Origin: JTS-RE37 sp041743975 | Lineage (GTDB): Bacteria > Bacteroidota > Bacteroidia > Flavobacteriales > Flavobacteriaceae | DNA: 64,000 bases | Assembly (NCBI GenBank): GCA_041743975.1 | Contig: JBGTLT010000069.1 | Span: 62,001 to 126,000, forward strand | Reading direction: 5' to 3' | Translations under genes and position numbers: made by a program | In this document: positions 18,545 through 27,963 of the stretch, in pieces | How positions within the stretch are numbered: position 1 is the stretch's first letter | How the letters are laid out: the number at the start of each line of letters is the position of its first letter | The notes under the pieces: generated by a model | What the model was told of the DNA's origin: nothing | Seen by the model: only the letters and a program-made list of their open reading frames with translations | Databases searched by the model: none

Positions 18545-19570
18545 TTGAAGAAAAAGATCACCTTAAAGAATATTGCCCGTGAACTGGATGTTTCTATTTC
18601 CACCGTATCAAAAGCCCTTAAAAACAGCGAAGAGATCAGTCGGGATACCAAGGAACGGATACAGGCCTTTGCGAAACTGTACAATTACAAACCCAATAAT
18701 ATAGCTGTCAGCTTAAAGAATAAGCGAACCAAGAATATCGGGGTTATAATCCCTGATATTGTCCATCATTTTTTCACAACGGTCTTCAGGGGTATTGAAA
18801 AGTATGCGAATGACAGGGGCTATAATGTGATTGTGTGCGTATCCGATGAATCTTTTGATAAGGAGGTGATCAATATGGAAATGCTGGCCAACGGGAGCAT
18901 TGATGGGTTCATAATGGCCTTATCTGCCGAGACCCAGTTAAAAAACGACTTCAACCACCTGAAGGAAGTCACGGAACAGGGCATCCCCCTGGTTCTGTTT
19001 GACCGGATCACGGATGAAATCAACTGTGACAAGGTGGTCATCAACGATAAGCAGGCGGCTTATATGGCAGTAAAAAAGCTTATTGACAATAATAGGAAAA
19101 GGATAGCCCTTATTACAACAGAGAGCTACCTGAATGTTAGCGAGAAAAGGGCGAATGGTTATTATGCAGCCCTGAAGGACCATGGTATCCCTGTTGATGA
19201 AAGTCTTATATTGAAGTTGCCATACCAGTTTGAGGAAGAAGAGGAAAGCGCAAAATTTTTTGATACCCGGGAGATGGATGCCGTACTTAGTGTTAACGAA
19301 ATTTTCGCAATCCGGTGTATGAGGCATGCAACGCTTAAAGGCCTCCGGATCCCCGAGGACATAGCTTTTATAGGATTCACGGATGGTATATTGTCTAAAT
19401 TTTCCAATCCAAGGCTCACTTCGGTGGCGCAGCATGGTGAACAGATGGGGGCCAAGGCCGCTGAGATGCTGATCGGGAAAATTGAGAGTGATATGGAAGA
19501 AGGCGAAGAAACCTACCGAACGGAAGTTATTGAAGCAACGCTAATCGAACGGGAATCCACTGTAAACTGA
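18545..19570 (+). CDS. LacI-family transcriptional regulator
   Basis: The 341-residue protein begins with a helix-turn-helix (ITLKNIARELDVSISTVSKAL, about residues 5-25), then the LacI hinge region and a periplasmic-binding-like ligand domain (NIGVIIPDIVHHFF, GFIMALSAETQ, LVLFDRI, AFIGFTDG). The start is TTG at 18545: it places the HTH at the usual distance from the N-terminus, and an in-frame stop 45 bp upstream with no ATG between excludes an earlier ATG start. It is the first gene of the operon with pgmB, GH65 and GH13 genes and most likely senses a maltose-related sugar or sugar phosphate. Confidence 0.95.
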   Translation: MKKKITLKNIARELDVSISTVSKALKNSEEISRDTKERIQAFAKLYNYKPNNIAVSLKNKRTKNIGVIIPDIVHHFFTTVFRGIEKYANDRGYNVIVCVSDESFDKEVINMEMLANGSIDGFIMALSAETQLKNDFNHLKEVTEQGIPLVLFDRITDEINCDKVVINDKQAAYMAVKKLIDNNRKRIALITTESYLNVSEKRANGYYAALKDHGIPVDESLILKLPYQFEEEEESAKFFDTREMDAVLSVNEIFAIRCMRHATLKGLRIPEDIAFIGFTDGILSKFSNPRLTSVAQHGEQMGAKAAEMLIGKIESDMEEGEETYRTEVIEATLIERESTVN

Positions 19571-19618
19571 AATAGCAATAAAAATTTATATATTAATGAC
19601 GTCAAACGAATAACAGGA

Positions 19619-20290
19619 ATGGGCAAAACCGGATTTATATTTGATTTGGATGGAGTGATAGTAGATACAGCAAGGTACCATTACCTGGCCTGGAAAAAAT
19701 TGGCCGACCAACTGGGTATTGCGTTCACCGAGGAGGACAATGAACATTTCAAGGGCGTGAGCAGGAAACGCTGTCTGGAGATTTTGCTCGAAATGGGGGG
19801 ATTGGACGTGGGAAAAGAGCAGTTTGAGGCCTGGCTTATTGAAAAGAACAATGACTACCTTGGCTATATCCGGCAGATGGATGCATCCGAAATCCTGCCT
19901 GATGTCCACAGGATTTTGGATTACCTCATTGAAAAAGAAGTACCCATGGCATTGGGCTCCGCCAGTAAAAATGCTGTTCCCATCCTGGAGAAAGTAGGTT
20001 TACTGCCTTATTTCAGGGTTGTTGTAGACGGGAATGCGGTGACAAAAGCAAAACCAGACCCGGAAGTATTCCTCAATGCTGCGGCTGCACTGGGAGTGTC
20101 CCCTGCGAATTGCGTGGTCTTCGAAGATGCCCTGGCGGGTATTGAAGCGGCAAACGTGGCAGGTATGGTCAGCATCGGGATAGGAGACCCGGTTGTATTA
20201 TATAATGCCGTTTACAACTTTCGGGATTTTACGGAAATTGAGACAGAATTTCTGGATGGACTCCTGGAAACCGCGGAAGTGCAGGGTTAG
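19619..20290 (+). CDS. pgmB: Beta-phosphoglucomutase
   Basis: The 223-residue HAD-superfamily protein converts beta-glucose 1-phosphate to glucose 6-phosphate. The nucleophile motif FDLDGVIVDT, the cap region with FKGVSRKRCLEIL, the motif II serine in ALGSASKNA, the lysine in VTKAKPDPEVFL and the acidic VFEDALAGIEAA motif are all seen. It sits directly before a GH65 phosphorylase gene, whose product is beta-glucose 1-phosphate, so the pairing supports the assignment strongly. Confidence 0.95.
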   Translation: MGKTGFIFDLDGVIVDTARYHYLAWKKLADQLGIAFTEEDNEHFKGVSRKRCLEILLEMGGLDVGKEQFEAWLIEKNNDYLGYIRQMDASEILPDVHRILDYLIEKEVPMALGSASKNAVPILEKVGLLPYFRVVVDGNAVTKAKPDPEVFLNAAAALGVSPANCVVFEDALAGIEAANVAGMVSIGIGDPVVLYNAVYNFRDFTEIETEFLDGLLETAEVQG

Positions 20291-20336
20291 AAGGATTAAC
20301 AAACTATATATTGAATAACCAGGGAAAATTAAAAAG

Positions 20337-22643
20337 ATGAATCAGGATTATATTAAGGCAGATGCATGGTCAATTATCGAGGAAGGTTTTGACAAGGAAT
20401 CCGTAAAATCCTCCGAGAGCTTATTCAGCCTGGGCAATGGGGCAATGGGCCAGCGGGCAAATTTTGAGGAAGCCTATACCGGGGAAACCTTTCAGGGCAG
20501 CTATATCGCCGGGGTTTACTACCCGGACAAGACCCGGGTGGGCTGGTGGAAGAATGGCTACCCTGAATATTTTGCAAAGGTACTGAACGCCCCTAACTGG
20601 ATTGGGATACTGGTATATATCAATGATGCCCCCCTCGACCTGAATACCTGTAAGAAGGTAACAGGCTACCGTAGGGAACTCAATATGAAGGAAGGGTGGT
20701 ACCGCCGTAATTTCAGGGCTATTTTGCCCAATGACCTGGAGATCGAAGTACAGGTTACCCGCTTTCTAAGCCTCGACCTGGATGAAGTAGGCGTTATAAA
20801 CTATGAAGTTACCGTCCTGAACGGGGATTCAACCATCACATTCATCCCCTTCCTTGATAGCGGTATTACCAATGAAGACAGCAATTGGGATGATAAATTC
20901 TGGAATACTACCAAGGTAAGTTCTGCGGGAAATCAGGCTTTCATTGAAGCCCACACCATGAAGACCAATTTTGCAACCTGCACTTTTATGGAATCCAGGC
21001 TGTACTTTCAGGGCATGGAAGTTGCCGGGGAACCGGTGGAAACCAAAAAGGAAATGTGGATCGGCCATCAATACAGCCAGAAGGCAGGTAAGGGCGAAAC
21101 CATCTCATTGCATAAGTTCGGGGGGTATACGGTTTCCAGGAACCACAAGCCATCGGAACTGGTCGCTGCTGCGCAGCGGGCCCTCAAGCAGGCGACCGGG
21201 CTCGGTTATGAAGCCATGCTCAACAAACAAAAGGAAGCCTGGGCGGGTATATGGGAAATGAGTGACATCACTATTGAAGGCGATGTCAAGGCACAGCAAG
21301 GGATACGCTTTAACATCTTCCACCTTAACCAGACCTACCTGGGGAAGGATTCCAGGCTGAATATTGGCCCGAAAGGTTTTACCGGGGAGAAATACGGGGG
21401 TAGCACCTATTGGGATACCGAGGCTTATTGCATCCCCTTTTATATGGCGACCAAAAATAAGACTGTTGCCCGGAATCTGCTCAAATACCGGTACAATCAC
21501 CTCGAAAAGGCAATTGAAAACGGGGAAAAGCTGGGGTTCAGAAATGGGGCTGCACTTTATCCCATGGTCACTATGAACGGGGAGGAATGCCATAACGAAT
21601 GGGAAATCACCTTTGAGGAGATACACCGTAACGGCGCCATAGCTTTTGCGATCTTTAACTACTACAGGTTTACGGGTGATTACAGCTATATCCCCGAAAT
21701 GGGACTGGAAGTGCTGATTGGAATTTCGCGGTTTTGGAAACAACGGGCCACCTTTTCCAAAGCGAAGAAGAAATATGTCATCCTTGGAGTTACAGGCCCC
21801 AATGAATATGAGAACAACGTAAACAATAACTGGTATACGAATTATATCGCCAAATGGTGCCTGGAATATACGCTCGAACAATTGCCGAAAGTGAAGGATG
21901 GCTATAAGGCAGACTACGATCGTATTATGGGGTATACCAAATTGACCAAAACAGAGACTGAAGAATGGCAGAAAGTTGCCAGGAATATGTATTTCCCCTA
22001 TTCAGAAGAACACCAGGTATACCTTCAGCAGGATGGTTTCCTCGACAAGGAACTCATCACGGTGGCAGAATTGGATAAAGCGCAACGCCCCATTAACCAA
22101 AAATGGAGCTGGGACCGTATCCTTCGTTCCCCTTACATAAAACAGGCTGATATATTGCAGGGGTTCTATTTGTTCGAAAACCATTTCTCAACTGAAGAAC
22201 TGGAAAGGCATTTCGATTTTTATGAACCCTTTACCGTTCATGAATCCTCCCTGTCACCCTGTGTGCACAGCATCCATGCAGCAAAACTCAACAGGATGGA
22301 AAAGGCGTATACTTTTTACCTCCGTACTTCCAGGCTGGATCTGGACGATTATAACAAGGAGGTGGAGGAAGGCCTGCACATTACCTCGATGGCCGGTACC
22401 TGGATGAGTATTGTGGAAGGGTTTGGCGGAATGCGCATCGTTGAGGACAAATTGTCATTTACACCAAGGATCCCCAAGCAGTGGAAGGCCTATTCCTTTA
22501 AGATCAATTTCAGGAACAGGGTCCTTAAAGTACAGGTTACCCATAAAAAAACCACCTTTTCGCTGGAAGGGAAGGAACAGCTTTCCATCAGGCTGAACGG
22601 GGAGCGCCTTGTACTGAAACCAAAGGCAAAAAGTTCTACATAA
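20337..22643 (+). CDS. Glycoside hydrolase family 65 phosphorylase (maltose phosphorylase-like)
   Basis: The 768-residue enzyme cleaves an alpha-glucoside with inorganic phosphate to give beta-glucose 1-phosphate and glucose. Family features are the N-terminal beta-sandwich (ESLFSLGNGAMGQRANFEE), the substrate motif KYGGSTYWDTEAYCIPFY, HNEWEITFEEIHRN, and VTGPNEYENNVNNNWYTN, in which Glu490 is the expected general acid. Length matches maltose and kojibiose phosphorylases. GH65 also includes trehalose and kojibiose phosphorylases, and the exact disaccharide cannot be fixed by eye. The context (SusCD, amylase, pgmB) favours maltose. No signal peptide is seen, so it is cytoplasmic. Confidence 0.93.
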   Translation: MNQDYIKADAWSIIEEGFDKESVKSSESLFSLGNGAMGQRANFEEAYTGETFQGSYIAGVYYPDKTRVGWWKNGYPEYFAKVLNAPNWIGILVYINDAPLDLNTCKKVTGYRRELNMKEGWYRRNFRAILPNDLEIEVQVTRFLSLDLDEVGVINYEVTVLNGDSTITFIPFLDSGITNEDSNWDDKFWNTTKVSSAGNQAFIEAHTMKTNFATCTFMESRLYFQGMEVAGEPVETKKEMWIGHQYSQKAGKGETISLHKFGGYTVSRNHKPSELVAAAQRALKQATGLGYEAMLNKQKEAWAGIWEMSDITIEGDVKAQQGIRFNIFHLNQTYLGKDSRLNIGPKGFTGEKYGGSTYWDTEAYCIPFYMATKNKTVARNLLKYRYNHLEKAIENGEKLGFRNGAALYPMVTMNGEECHNEWEITFEEIHRNGAIAFAIFNYYRFTGDYSYIPEMGLEVLIGISRFWKQRATFSKAKKKYVILGVTGPNEYENNVNNNWYTNYIAKWCLEYTLEQLPKVKDGYKADYDRIMGYTKLTKTETEEWQKVARNMYFPYSEEHQVYLQQDGFLDKELITVAELDKAQRPINQKWSWDRILRSPYIKQADILQGFYLFENHFSTEELERHFDFYEPFTVHESSLSPCVHSIHAAKLNRMEKAYTFYLRTSRLDLDDYNKEVEEGLHITSMAGTWMSIVEGFGGMRIVEDKLSFTPRIPKQWKAYSFKINFRNRVLKVQVTHKKTTFSLEGKEQLSIRLNGERLVLKPKAKSST

Positions 22644-22649
22644 TCCTAA

Positions 22650-24524
22650 ATGCAATCTACCCGGCCGGCACTCTTGGTCTGCATCCTGTTGCTTGGATGT
22701 TACCCTGGAAAAAAGGAGGAAAAACCCATGTCATATCGAACCAATAAAGCCAGGAAAGAAGTCATTTATCAGGTTTTTACCCGACTTTTTGGCAATGTCA
22801 ATACCACGAATAAACCCTGGGGAACCCTGGAAGAAAACGGAGTGGGAAAGTTTTCGGATTTTTCCGATACGGCACTGTCTGAAATCAAGGACCTTGGGGT
22901 AACGTATATCTGGTATACCGGGGTGCCCCACCATGCCCTTGTAACTGATTATGCCCCATATGTTATCCCAGGCGACGACCCGGATGTCGTCAAGGGGCGT
23001 GCGGGCTCTCCCTATGCTGTAAAGGATTATTATAATGTAAACCCGGATCTGGCGGATCATCCGGATAAGAGGCTGGAAGAATTCAAGGAACTGATTGAAC
23101 GAACCCACCGGGCCGGCCTGAAACTGCTGATCGACATTGTACCAAACCATGTTGCCCGGAATTATGAAGGCAAGACTACACCCACCGGTCAGGAGCCTTT
23201 CGGAACTTTGGATGACCGTAAGGTCGCCTATAATCGCAATAATAATTTCTATTACATCCCAAACGAAGCTTTTAAAGTTCCCCTGTGGAAGGACGGATAT
23301 TTACCGCTGGGCGGCGATACGCACCCACTGGCGGATGGTATCTTCGAGGAAAACCCTGCCAAATGGACCGGCAATGGTTCCCGGCTGGCACAACCCGGAA
23401 TGAATGACTGGTATGAAACCGTTAAGATCAATTACGGTATCCGTCCCGATGGCTCCAAAGATTTCGATTCCCTCCCGGACGCATATGAGTCCAAATCCGT
23501 TGAAGAACACCATGCATTCTGGAAAAGCAGGAATATCCCGGACTCCTGGATAAAATTCAGGGATATCGCGCTCTATTGGCTGGAAATGGGGGTCGATGGG
23601 TTCCGGTTCGATATGGCCGAAATGGTCCCGGTGGAATTCTGGAGTTATCTCAATGCCTGTATCAAAACAGCATATCCAAACAGTATCTCCGTGGCTGAGG
23701 TCTATCAACCCGCCCTTTACAGGCTGTATATACGTAAGGGAAAAATGGATTACCTCTATGATAAGGTGGCCTTCTACGACAGCCTGAAACATATTATGCA
23801 GGGACATGGTTGGACGGACCATATCCCAGGGGTTCAAAACCGGCTTCAGGATATTGAACATCATATGCTGCACTTCTTGGAAAACCATGATGAGCAACGA
23901 ATTGCGAGTCCGGATTTTGCAGGTGATGCCCGGAAGGGGAAACCAGCGATGGTGGTATCGGCCACTATCAGCACCTCTCCCACCATGATTTACTTTGGCC
24001 AGGAAGTTGGGGAACCAGGCGCAGAAAATGCCGGCTTCGGAAAACCCACCCGGACGTCCATTTTTGATTATATAGGCGTTCCCAACCACCAGCGCTGGCT
24101 GAATAACAAACGGTTTGACGGGGGCCTGTTATCCAATGGTGAAAAAGAACTCCGTGATTTCTACAAACGCCTTCTCAATTTTACAATCGGAAGCGAGGCG
24201 CTTATGGGGGGGTATGCAGATATTCACTTATATAACCGGGAACATACCGAATATTACAACCAACGGGTGTTGTCCTATGTTCGGTGGTCTCACAATGAAA
24301 AATTACTGATCATAGCCAATTTTGATAAGGAAGGGAAATATGGTTTTGAGCTCAAAATACCAAAGGAAATTATAGCGAAATGGAACTTGCCGGATGGAAA
24401 TTATAAGATGGCCGATGTATTGTATGGCGCAAAAGAAGGGGACCTAGTTGTGCAGCAGGGGCAAGGGAAAATGCAGCTGGAAATAGCCCCCCTGGAATCT
24501 TTTATTTTTAAGTTGAAACAATAA
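22650..24524 (+). CDS. GH13 alpha-amylase-family lipoprotein
   Basis: The 624-residue protein has a short N-terminal signal with a lipobox-like LLLGC and then a GH13 barrel. Region I is DIVPNHVARN, region II GVDGFRFDMAE with nucleophile Asp321, region III SVAEVY with Glu350, and region IV FLENHDEQR with Asp414, so the catalytic triad is intact. It would degrade alpha-glucans at the outer membrane or in the periplasm and feed maltose to the GH65 phosphorylase. It starts 6 bp after the GH65 stop and is followed by a strong terminator hairpin. An in-frame ATG after the signal (MSYRTNKARK) would give a cytoplasmic form; the lipoprotein start is preferred. Confidence 0.92.
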   Translation: MQSTRPALLVCILLLGCYPGKKEEKPMSYRTNKARKEVIYQVFTRLFGNVNTTNKPWGTLEENGVGKFSDFSDTALSEIKDLGVTYIWYTGVPHHALVTDYAPYVIPGDDPDVVKGRAGSPYAVKDYYNVNPDLADHPDKRLEEFKELIERTHRAGLKLLIDIVPNHVARNYEGKTTPTGQEPFGTLDDRKVAYNRNNNFYYIPNEAFKVPLWKDGYLPLGGDTHPLADGIFEENPAKWTGNGSRLAQPGMNDWYETVKINYGIRPDGSKDFDSLPDAYESKSVEEHHAFWKSRNIPDSWIKFRDIALYWLEMGVDGFRFDMAEMVPVEFWSYLNACIKTAYPNSISVAEVYQPALYRLYIRKGKMDYLYDKVAFYDSLKHIMQGHGWTDHIPGVQNRLQDIEHHMLHFLENHDEQRIASPDFAGDARKGKPAMVVSATISTSPTMIYFGQEVGEPGAENAGFGKPTRTSIFDYIGVPNHQRWLNNKRFDGGLLSNGEKELRDFYKRLLNFTIGSEALMGGYADIHLYNREHTEYYNQRVLSYVRWSHNEKLLIIANFDKEGKYGFELKIPKEIIAKWNLPDGNYKMADVLYGAKEGDLVVQQGQGKMQLEIAPLESFIFKLKQ

Positions 24525-24535
24525 GCAATAGGAAG

Positions 24536-24582
24536 TGGGTGGAAACCGAAAGATTCACGGTCGGCATCCACCCAATCCCTTT
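24536..24582 (+). terminator. Terminator closing the alpha-glucan operon
   Basis: TGGGTGGA (24536-24543) pairs perfectly with TCCACCCA (24567-24574). An inner ACCG/CGGT stem sits within the loop, and a T-rich tail follows. It lies 12 bp after the amylase stop codon, between convergent genes. Confidence 0.8.
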
Positions 24583-24589
24583 TTATATT

Positions 24590-25018
24590 TTAGGCAGCCG
24601 GTGGGGCCGGGGCTGTTTTTTTGTAGACCAATGCAATGACCACACCTATAATACCGTAGAAGATGATATCCAGCACGGCATTTGCCAGGACACCGGTAAG
24701 ATCATAGATATCAGCTGTCGCATACCAGAGCAAACCCATCCCTAACCCGGTAAAAATTCCGATCCAGGCGCCGAACTGAAATCCTTCCATAGCGGAATGA
24801 TATCCCCTGGCCCATTTGCCAAATAAGCTGCTGAGCACAAATGCGGCAATCAGGTTACTGATTGCAATTAGTAGTATGTCCGGGACTTCTTTCATAACGT
24901 GGGGCATGGTATGGGCTTCAAAGAAGGATACCGTGGCAAACCCCCATATTCCATAACCCAATAAGAACATGACCAGAAAGCCGGCAAGTGTTGCGAGTAA
25001 ATTTTGTTTGGTAAACAT
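24590..25018 (-). CDS. Small four-helix integral membrane protein of unknown function
   Basis: The 142-residue protein has four hydrophobic segments (about residues 8-30, 47-68, 80-102, 112-132) and an alanine/proline-rich tail. I do not recognise a defined family motif; similar small membrane proteins of unknown function are common in flavobacteria. It stands alone, convergent with the amylase gene. No substrate or partner can be proposed. Confidence 0.75.
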   Translation of the reverse strand: MFTKQNLLATLAGFLVMFLLGYGIWGFATVSFFEAHTMPHVMKEVPDILLIAISNLIAAFVLSSLFGKWARGYHSAMEGFQFGAWIGIFTGLGMGLLWYATADIYDLTGVLANAVLDIIFYGIIGVVIALVYKKTAPAPPAA

Positions 25019-25133
25019 AGTTTTGGTTATAATTGGTTAATACTGTGATAAATATATATAATCAAAACAACGCAGCATACCAGTTTGTACCAAAATTTTC
25101 CCTTGGGTGACCGAAAAATTCCCTGTCAAATTG

Positions 25134-25141
25134 TACATTTG
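25134..25141 (+). promoter_or_regulatory. Bacteroidota -7 box (TACATTTG) for the glycerophosphodiesterase operon
   Basis: TACATTTG is a full match to TAnnTTTG and ends 19 bp before the ATG at 25161. No good -33 TTTG at the usual spacing was seen. Its position supports the choice of 25161 as start. Confidence 0.6.
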
Positions 25142-25160
25142 GACCGAAATTCTGTATAAA

Positions 25161-25913
25161 ATGAAGGGTATCAAACTTGTTTTACTGGCACTATTGATAC
25201 TAAGTTGCAGTGATATGGATAAAGTTGGGAAGACATTGGTTATCGGGCACAGGGGTGCCATGGGCCACGAAACGGAAAACTCACTGTCTTCTATAGAAAA
25301 AGCTATGGAATTGGGGGTGGATATGATTGAAATTGACGTATTCAGGATAAAAAGTGGGGAAATCGTGGTTTTTCATGATAAGGAGGTAGACCGGTTAACA
25401 AATGGAGGGGGGAACATTGAGGATTATGATATTGCTGATCTCCGGCAGCTCAGGCTGACAAATAACTCCATGATTCCCATGCTCCAGGATGTTCTCAAAT
25501 TAATCGACAATAAGGTACGCCTCAACATTGAACTTAAGGGGGCGAATACCGCCGACAGGGTAAATTTTATAATCAATTATTATATCCGGAATAAAGAATG
25601 GTCAGCGGACAATTTCCTTATCTCAAGCTTTATCTGGGATGAATTGAAGGAGATGCGGAAAATCAATCCCAACATACCGCTGGCGGTCCTTACGGAAGCA
25701 GATCCCCTGGATGCCCTGGCAATTGCCCGGGAACTCGGGGCTGAAGCAATTAATCCCAATTATCGGGAATTGTCCGCGGAGAATGTCCGGGAGATTCGGG
25801 GGGAAGATTTTAAAGTCTATACCTGGACGGTTAATGACACCACTGATATAAAGGCCATGCAGGAGATAGGCGTAGACGGAATCATCACTAATTTCCCGGA
25901 ACGGGTCCATTAA
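25161..25913 (+). CDS. Glycerophosphodiester phosphodiesterase, lipoprotein
   Basis: From ATG 25161 the protein is 250 residues with a lipobox LILSC. GDPD-family motifs are intact: IGHRGAMGHETENS (catalytic His and the metal-binding Glu), MIEIDVF and VVFHDKEVDRLT. The C-terminal barrel strands VYTWTVNDTTDIKAM and VDGIITNFPE are typical. It hydrolyses glycerophosphodiesters from phospholipids to glycerol 3-phosphate and an alcohol in the periplasm. An upstream in-frame codon at 25107 would place extra residues before the signal and overlap the promoter box, so it was rejected. The gene is joined to the next by TAATG overlap, and glycerol genes glpF and glpK follow on the other strand. Confidence 0.92.
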   Translation: MKGIKLVLLALLILSCSDMDKVGKTLVIGHRGAMGHETENSLSSIEKAMELGVDMIEIDVFRIKSGEIVVFHDKEVDRLTNGGGNIEDYDIADLRQLRLTNNSMIPMLQDVLKLIDNKVRLNIELKGANTADRVNFIINYYIRNKEWSADNFLISSFIWDELKEMRKINPNIPLAVLTEADPLDALAIARELGAEAINPNYRELSAENVREIRGEDFKVYTWTVNDTTDIKAMQEIGVDGIITNFPERVH

Positions 25914-27208
25914 TGGATCATTTTGATGTCATAGTCATCGGCGGAGGTGCTGCCGGGTTCTATGGTGCCATCCATATCGCAGCAGCGGACCCGGGGCTAA
26001 AGGTCGCCATCCTGGAAAGGGGCCAAAAGGTGCTTTCCAAAGTAAAAATTTCGGGGGGAGGCCGCTGTAATGTTGCACATGCCGAATTCGATCCATCGGA
26101 ACTCATACGAAATTACCCCAGGGGCGAAAAAGAGCTTTTGGGACCCTTCCATACCTATTGTACAGGGGATACGGTCGCCTTTTTTGAGGAAAGGGGAATC
26201 CCCTTAAAAACAGAGGCGGACGGAAGGATGTTCCCGGTATCAAACACTTCCCAGACCATCATAGATTGTTTTTTAAGGGAAACTGCTGTTCATGGCATTA
26301 CACTCCTGAAAAATACGAACGTGTTGGACCTGATGCCCATAGATGGTGCCGACGGGAAATCCGATCCTAAATGGAAGGTTTTGGCAATCGATAGGTCTTA
26401 TACGGCATACAAGGTACTGGTAGCTACCGGCAGCAGCACCAGAATATGGCAGGTTCTGCGGAGTTTAGGGCATCACATAGAATCCCCCGTCCCCTCCCTC
26501 TTCACCTTCAATATCAAAGATGCCCGGATTGCCGGTATCCAGGGTATCAGCACCAGGGCAAAGATCACTGTGGTCCCGAGAAAAATTTCCCAGGCCCTGA
26601 CAATTGGATTGCGCAGTAAGGTTACCAACCCGGTAGTGTTGGAGGCAGAAGGCCCCCTCCTGCTCACCCACTGGGGGATGAGCGGCCCTGCTGTCTTAAA
26701 ATTATCTGCCTGGGGGGCCCGGGTGTTACACGGTTACCGCTACAATTTCAGGATAAGGGTAAATTGGGTGCCCGAGTATTTTCCAGAGGGAATGCTATCC
26801 CACCTGCTGCAGGTTAAGGAAGTGGAATCAAAAAAGACCATTTTGAGGACAACCGCAGTGGATATCCCCAGGCGCCTGTGGAGCAACCTGGTCCTTGCCT
26901 CAGGCATACCGCGCGAGATGACCTGGGCAGCCGTGTCTAAAATACAATTGGAGAAGCTTGTCAGCCAACTTACAGGCAGTGAATTTAAAGTGGAAGGAAA
27001 AAGCACTTTTAAAGAAGAATTTGTGACCGCCGGGGGCATTGAACTTAACGAGGTTAATTTCAAGACCTATGAAAGCAAAATCCACTCTAATCTGTATTTC
27101 GCCGGGGAAGTAATCAACGTAGACGCCATAACCGGGGGGTTTAATTTTCAAAATGCCTGGACCGGCGCCTATATTGCCGCAATGGCCATTGTAAACCGGA
27201 AACCGTAG
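25913..27208 (+). CDS. BaiN/RdsA-family (HI0933-like) NAD(P)/FAD-dependent oxidoreductase
   Basis: The 431-residue flavoprotein has the dinucleotide-binding motif VIGGGAAGFYGAI at its N-terminus, the family segment KVKISGGGRCNVAHAEFDP, and the C-terminal FAGEVINVDAITGGFNFQNAWTGAYIA. These define the HI0933-like family, several members of which reduce double bonds; the physiological substrate here is unknown. Its ATG overlaps the stop codon of the glycerophosphodiesterase gene, indicating coupled translation. Its stop is 3 bp from the convergent glpF stop. Confidence 0.92.
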   Translation: MDHFDVIVIGGGAAGFYGAIHIAAADPGLKVAILERGQKVLSKVKISGGGRCNVAHAEFDPSELIRNYPRGEKELLGPFHTYCTGDTVAFFEERGIPLKTEADGRMFPVSNTSQTIIDCFLRETAVHGITLLKNTNVLDLMPIDGADGKSDPKWKVLAIDRSYTAYKVLVATGSSTRIWQVLRSLGHHIESPVPSLFTFNIKDARIAGIQGISTRAKITVVPRKISQALTIGLRSKVTNPVVLEAEGPLLLTHWGMSGPAVLKLSAWGARVLHGYRYNFRIRVNWVPEYFPEGMLSHLLQVKEVESKKTILRTTAVDIPRRLWSNLVLASGIPREMTWAAVSKIQLEKLVSQLTGSEFKVEGKSTFKEEFVTAGGIELNEVNFKTYESKIHSNLYFAGEVINVDAITGGFNFQNAWTGAYIAAMAIVNRKP

Positions 27209-27211
27209 ACA

Positions 27212-27946
27212 TCACATTCCGGTAAGCAATCCGGCCAGCAAAGCCGCCAATACGGCCCCGACTACAGGACCCAGGACCGGCACCCAGCTATACCCCCAGT
27301 CACTGGTACCCTTACCCCGAATGGGCAGCAAAGAATGCATTATCCGGGGCCCAAGGTCCCTGGCAGGGTTAATGGCATAACCTGTAGTGCCTCCCAATGA
27401 CAGCCCGATAGACCAAACCACAAATGCCACAGGTAGTGCACCCAGGGAACCCAACCCTATAACCGTCTTTGTATCCGTCAAGGTGGCATCCGTAAAATAG
27501 AGCACGGAAAAGACCAGGACAAATGTCCCGACCATTTCACATATAAGGTTAAAAGGAGGGTTGCGGATGGCAGGTGCTGTGCAGAAAACAGCTTTTTTAA
27601 TGTCGGCATTGTCCGTGACATCAAAGTGGCTCTTATACATCAGCCAGACCAGGAAGGACCCTGTCATAGCCCCTATAAATTGAGCCAGGATATACAACGG
27701 GACACTGGCCCATGCAAATTTTCCTGCTACTGCCAATCCAATTGACACTGCCGGGTTTAAATGCGCACCGCTGTGCGGGGAGGCTACCACTACGCCAACA
27801 TATACCGCCAATGCCCACCCGGTGGTGATTACGATCCATCCGGAGTTGTTTCCATAAGTCTGATTGAGAAGTACATTCGCAACAACCCCGGAACCCAGGG
27901 TAATGAGAAGCATGGTTCCCAGGATCTCTGCAATAAATGGTGTCAT
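27212..27946 (-). CDS. glpF: Glycerol uptake facilitator (aquaglyceroporin)
   Basis: The 244-residue MIP-family channel has six membrane segments and both half-helix motifs: HLNPAVSIG and INPARDLGPR. The aspartate after the second NPAR is typical of glycerol facilitators rather than water-only aquaporins. It lies 17 bp downstream of glpK in the same direction, so the two make a glycerol uptake and phosphorylation operon. Confidence 0.95.
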   Translation of the reverse strand: MTPFIAEILGTMLLITLGSGVVANVLLNQTYGNNSGWIVITTGWALAVYVGVVVASPHSGAHLNPAVSIGLAVAGKFAWASVPLYILAQFIGAMTGSFLVWLMYKSHFDVTDNADIKKAVFCTAPAIRNPPFNLICEMVGTFVLVFSVLYFTDATLTDTKTVIGLGSLGALPVAFVVWSIGLSLGGTTGYAINPARDLGPRIMHSLLPIRGKGTSDWGYSWVPVLGPVVGAVLAALLAGLLTGM

Positions 27947-27963
27947 AACAGCTGTTTAAATGG

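Noticed and set aside
21105..21881. Long open frame (258 residues) antisense to the GH65 gene
   Set aside because: It lies wholly within a confident gene on the other strand and shows no domain or signal; codon-bias shadow.
23301..24089. Long open frame (262 residues) antisense to the amylase gene
   Set aside because: Shadow of a gene with an intact catalytic triad; no recognisable protein features.
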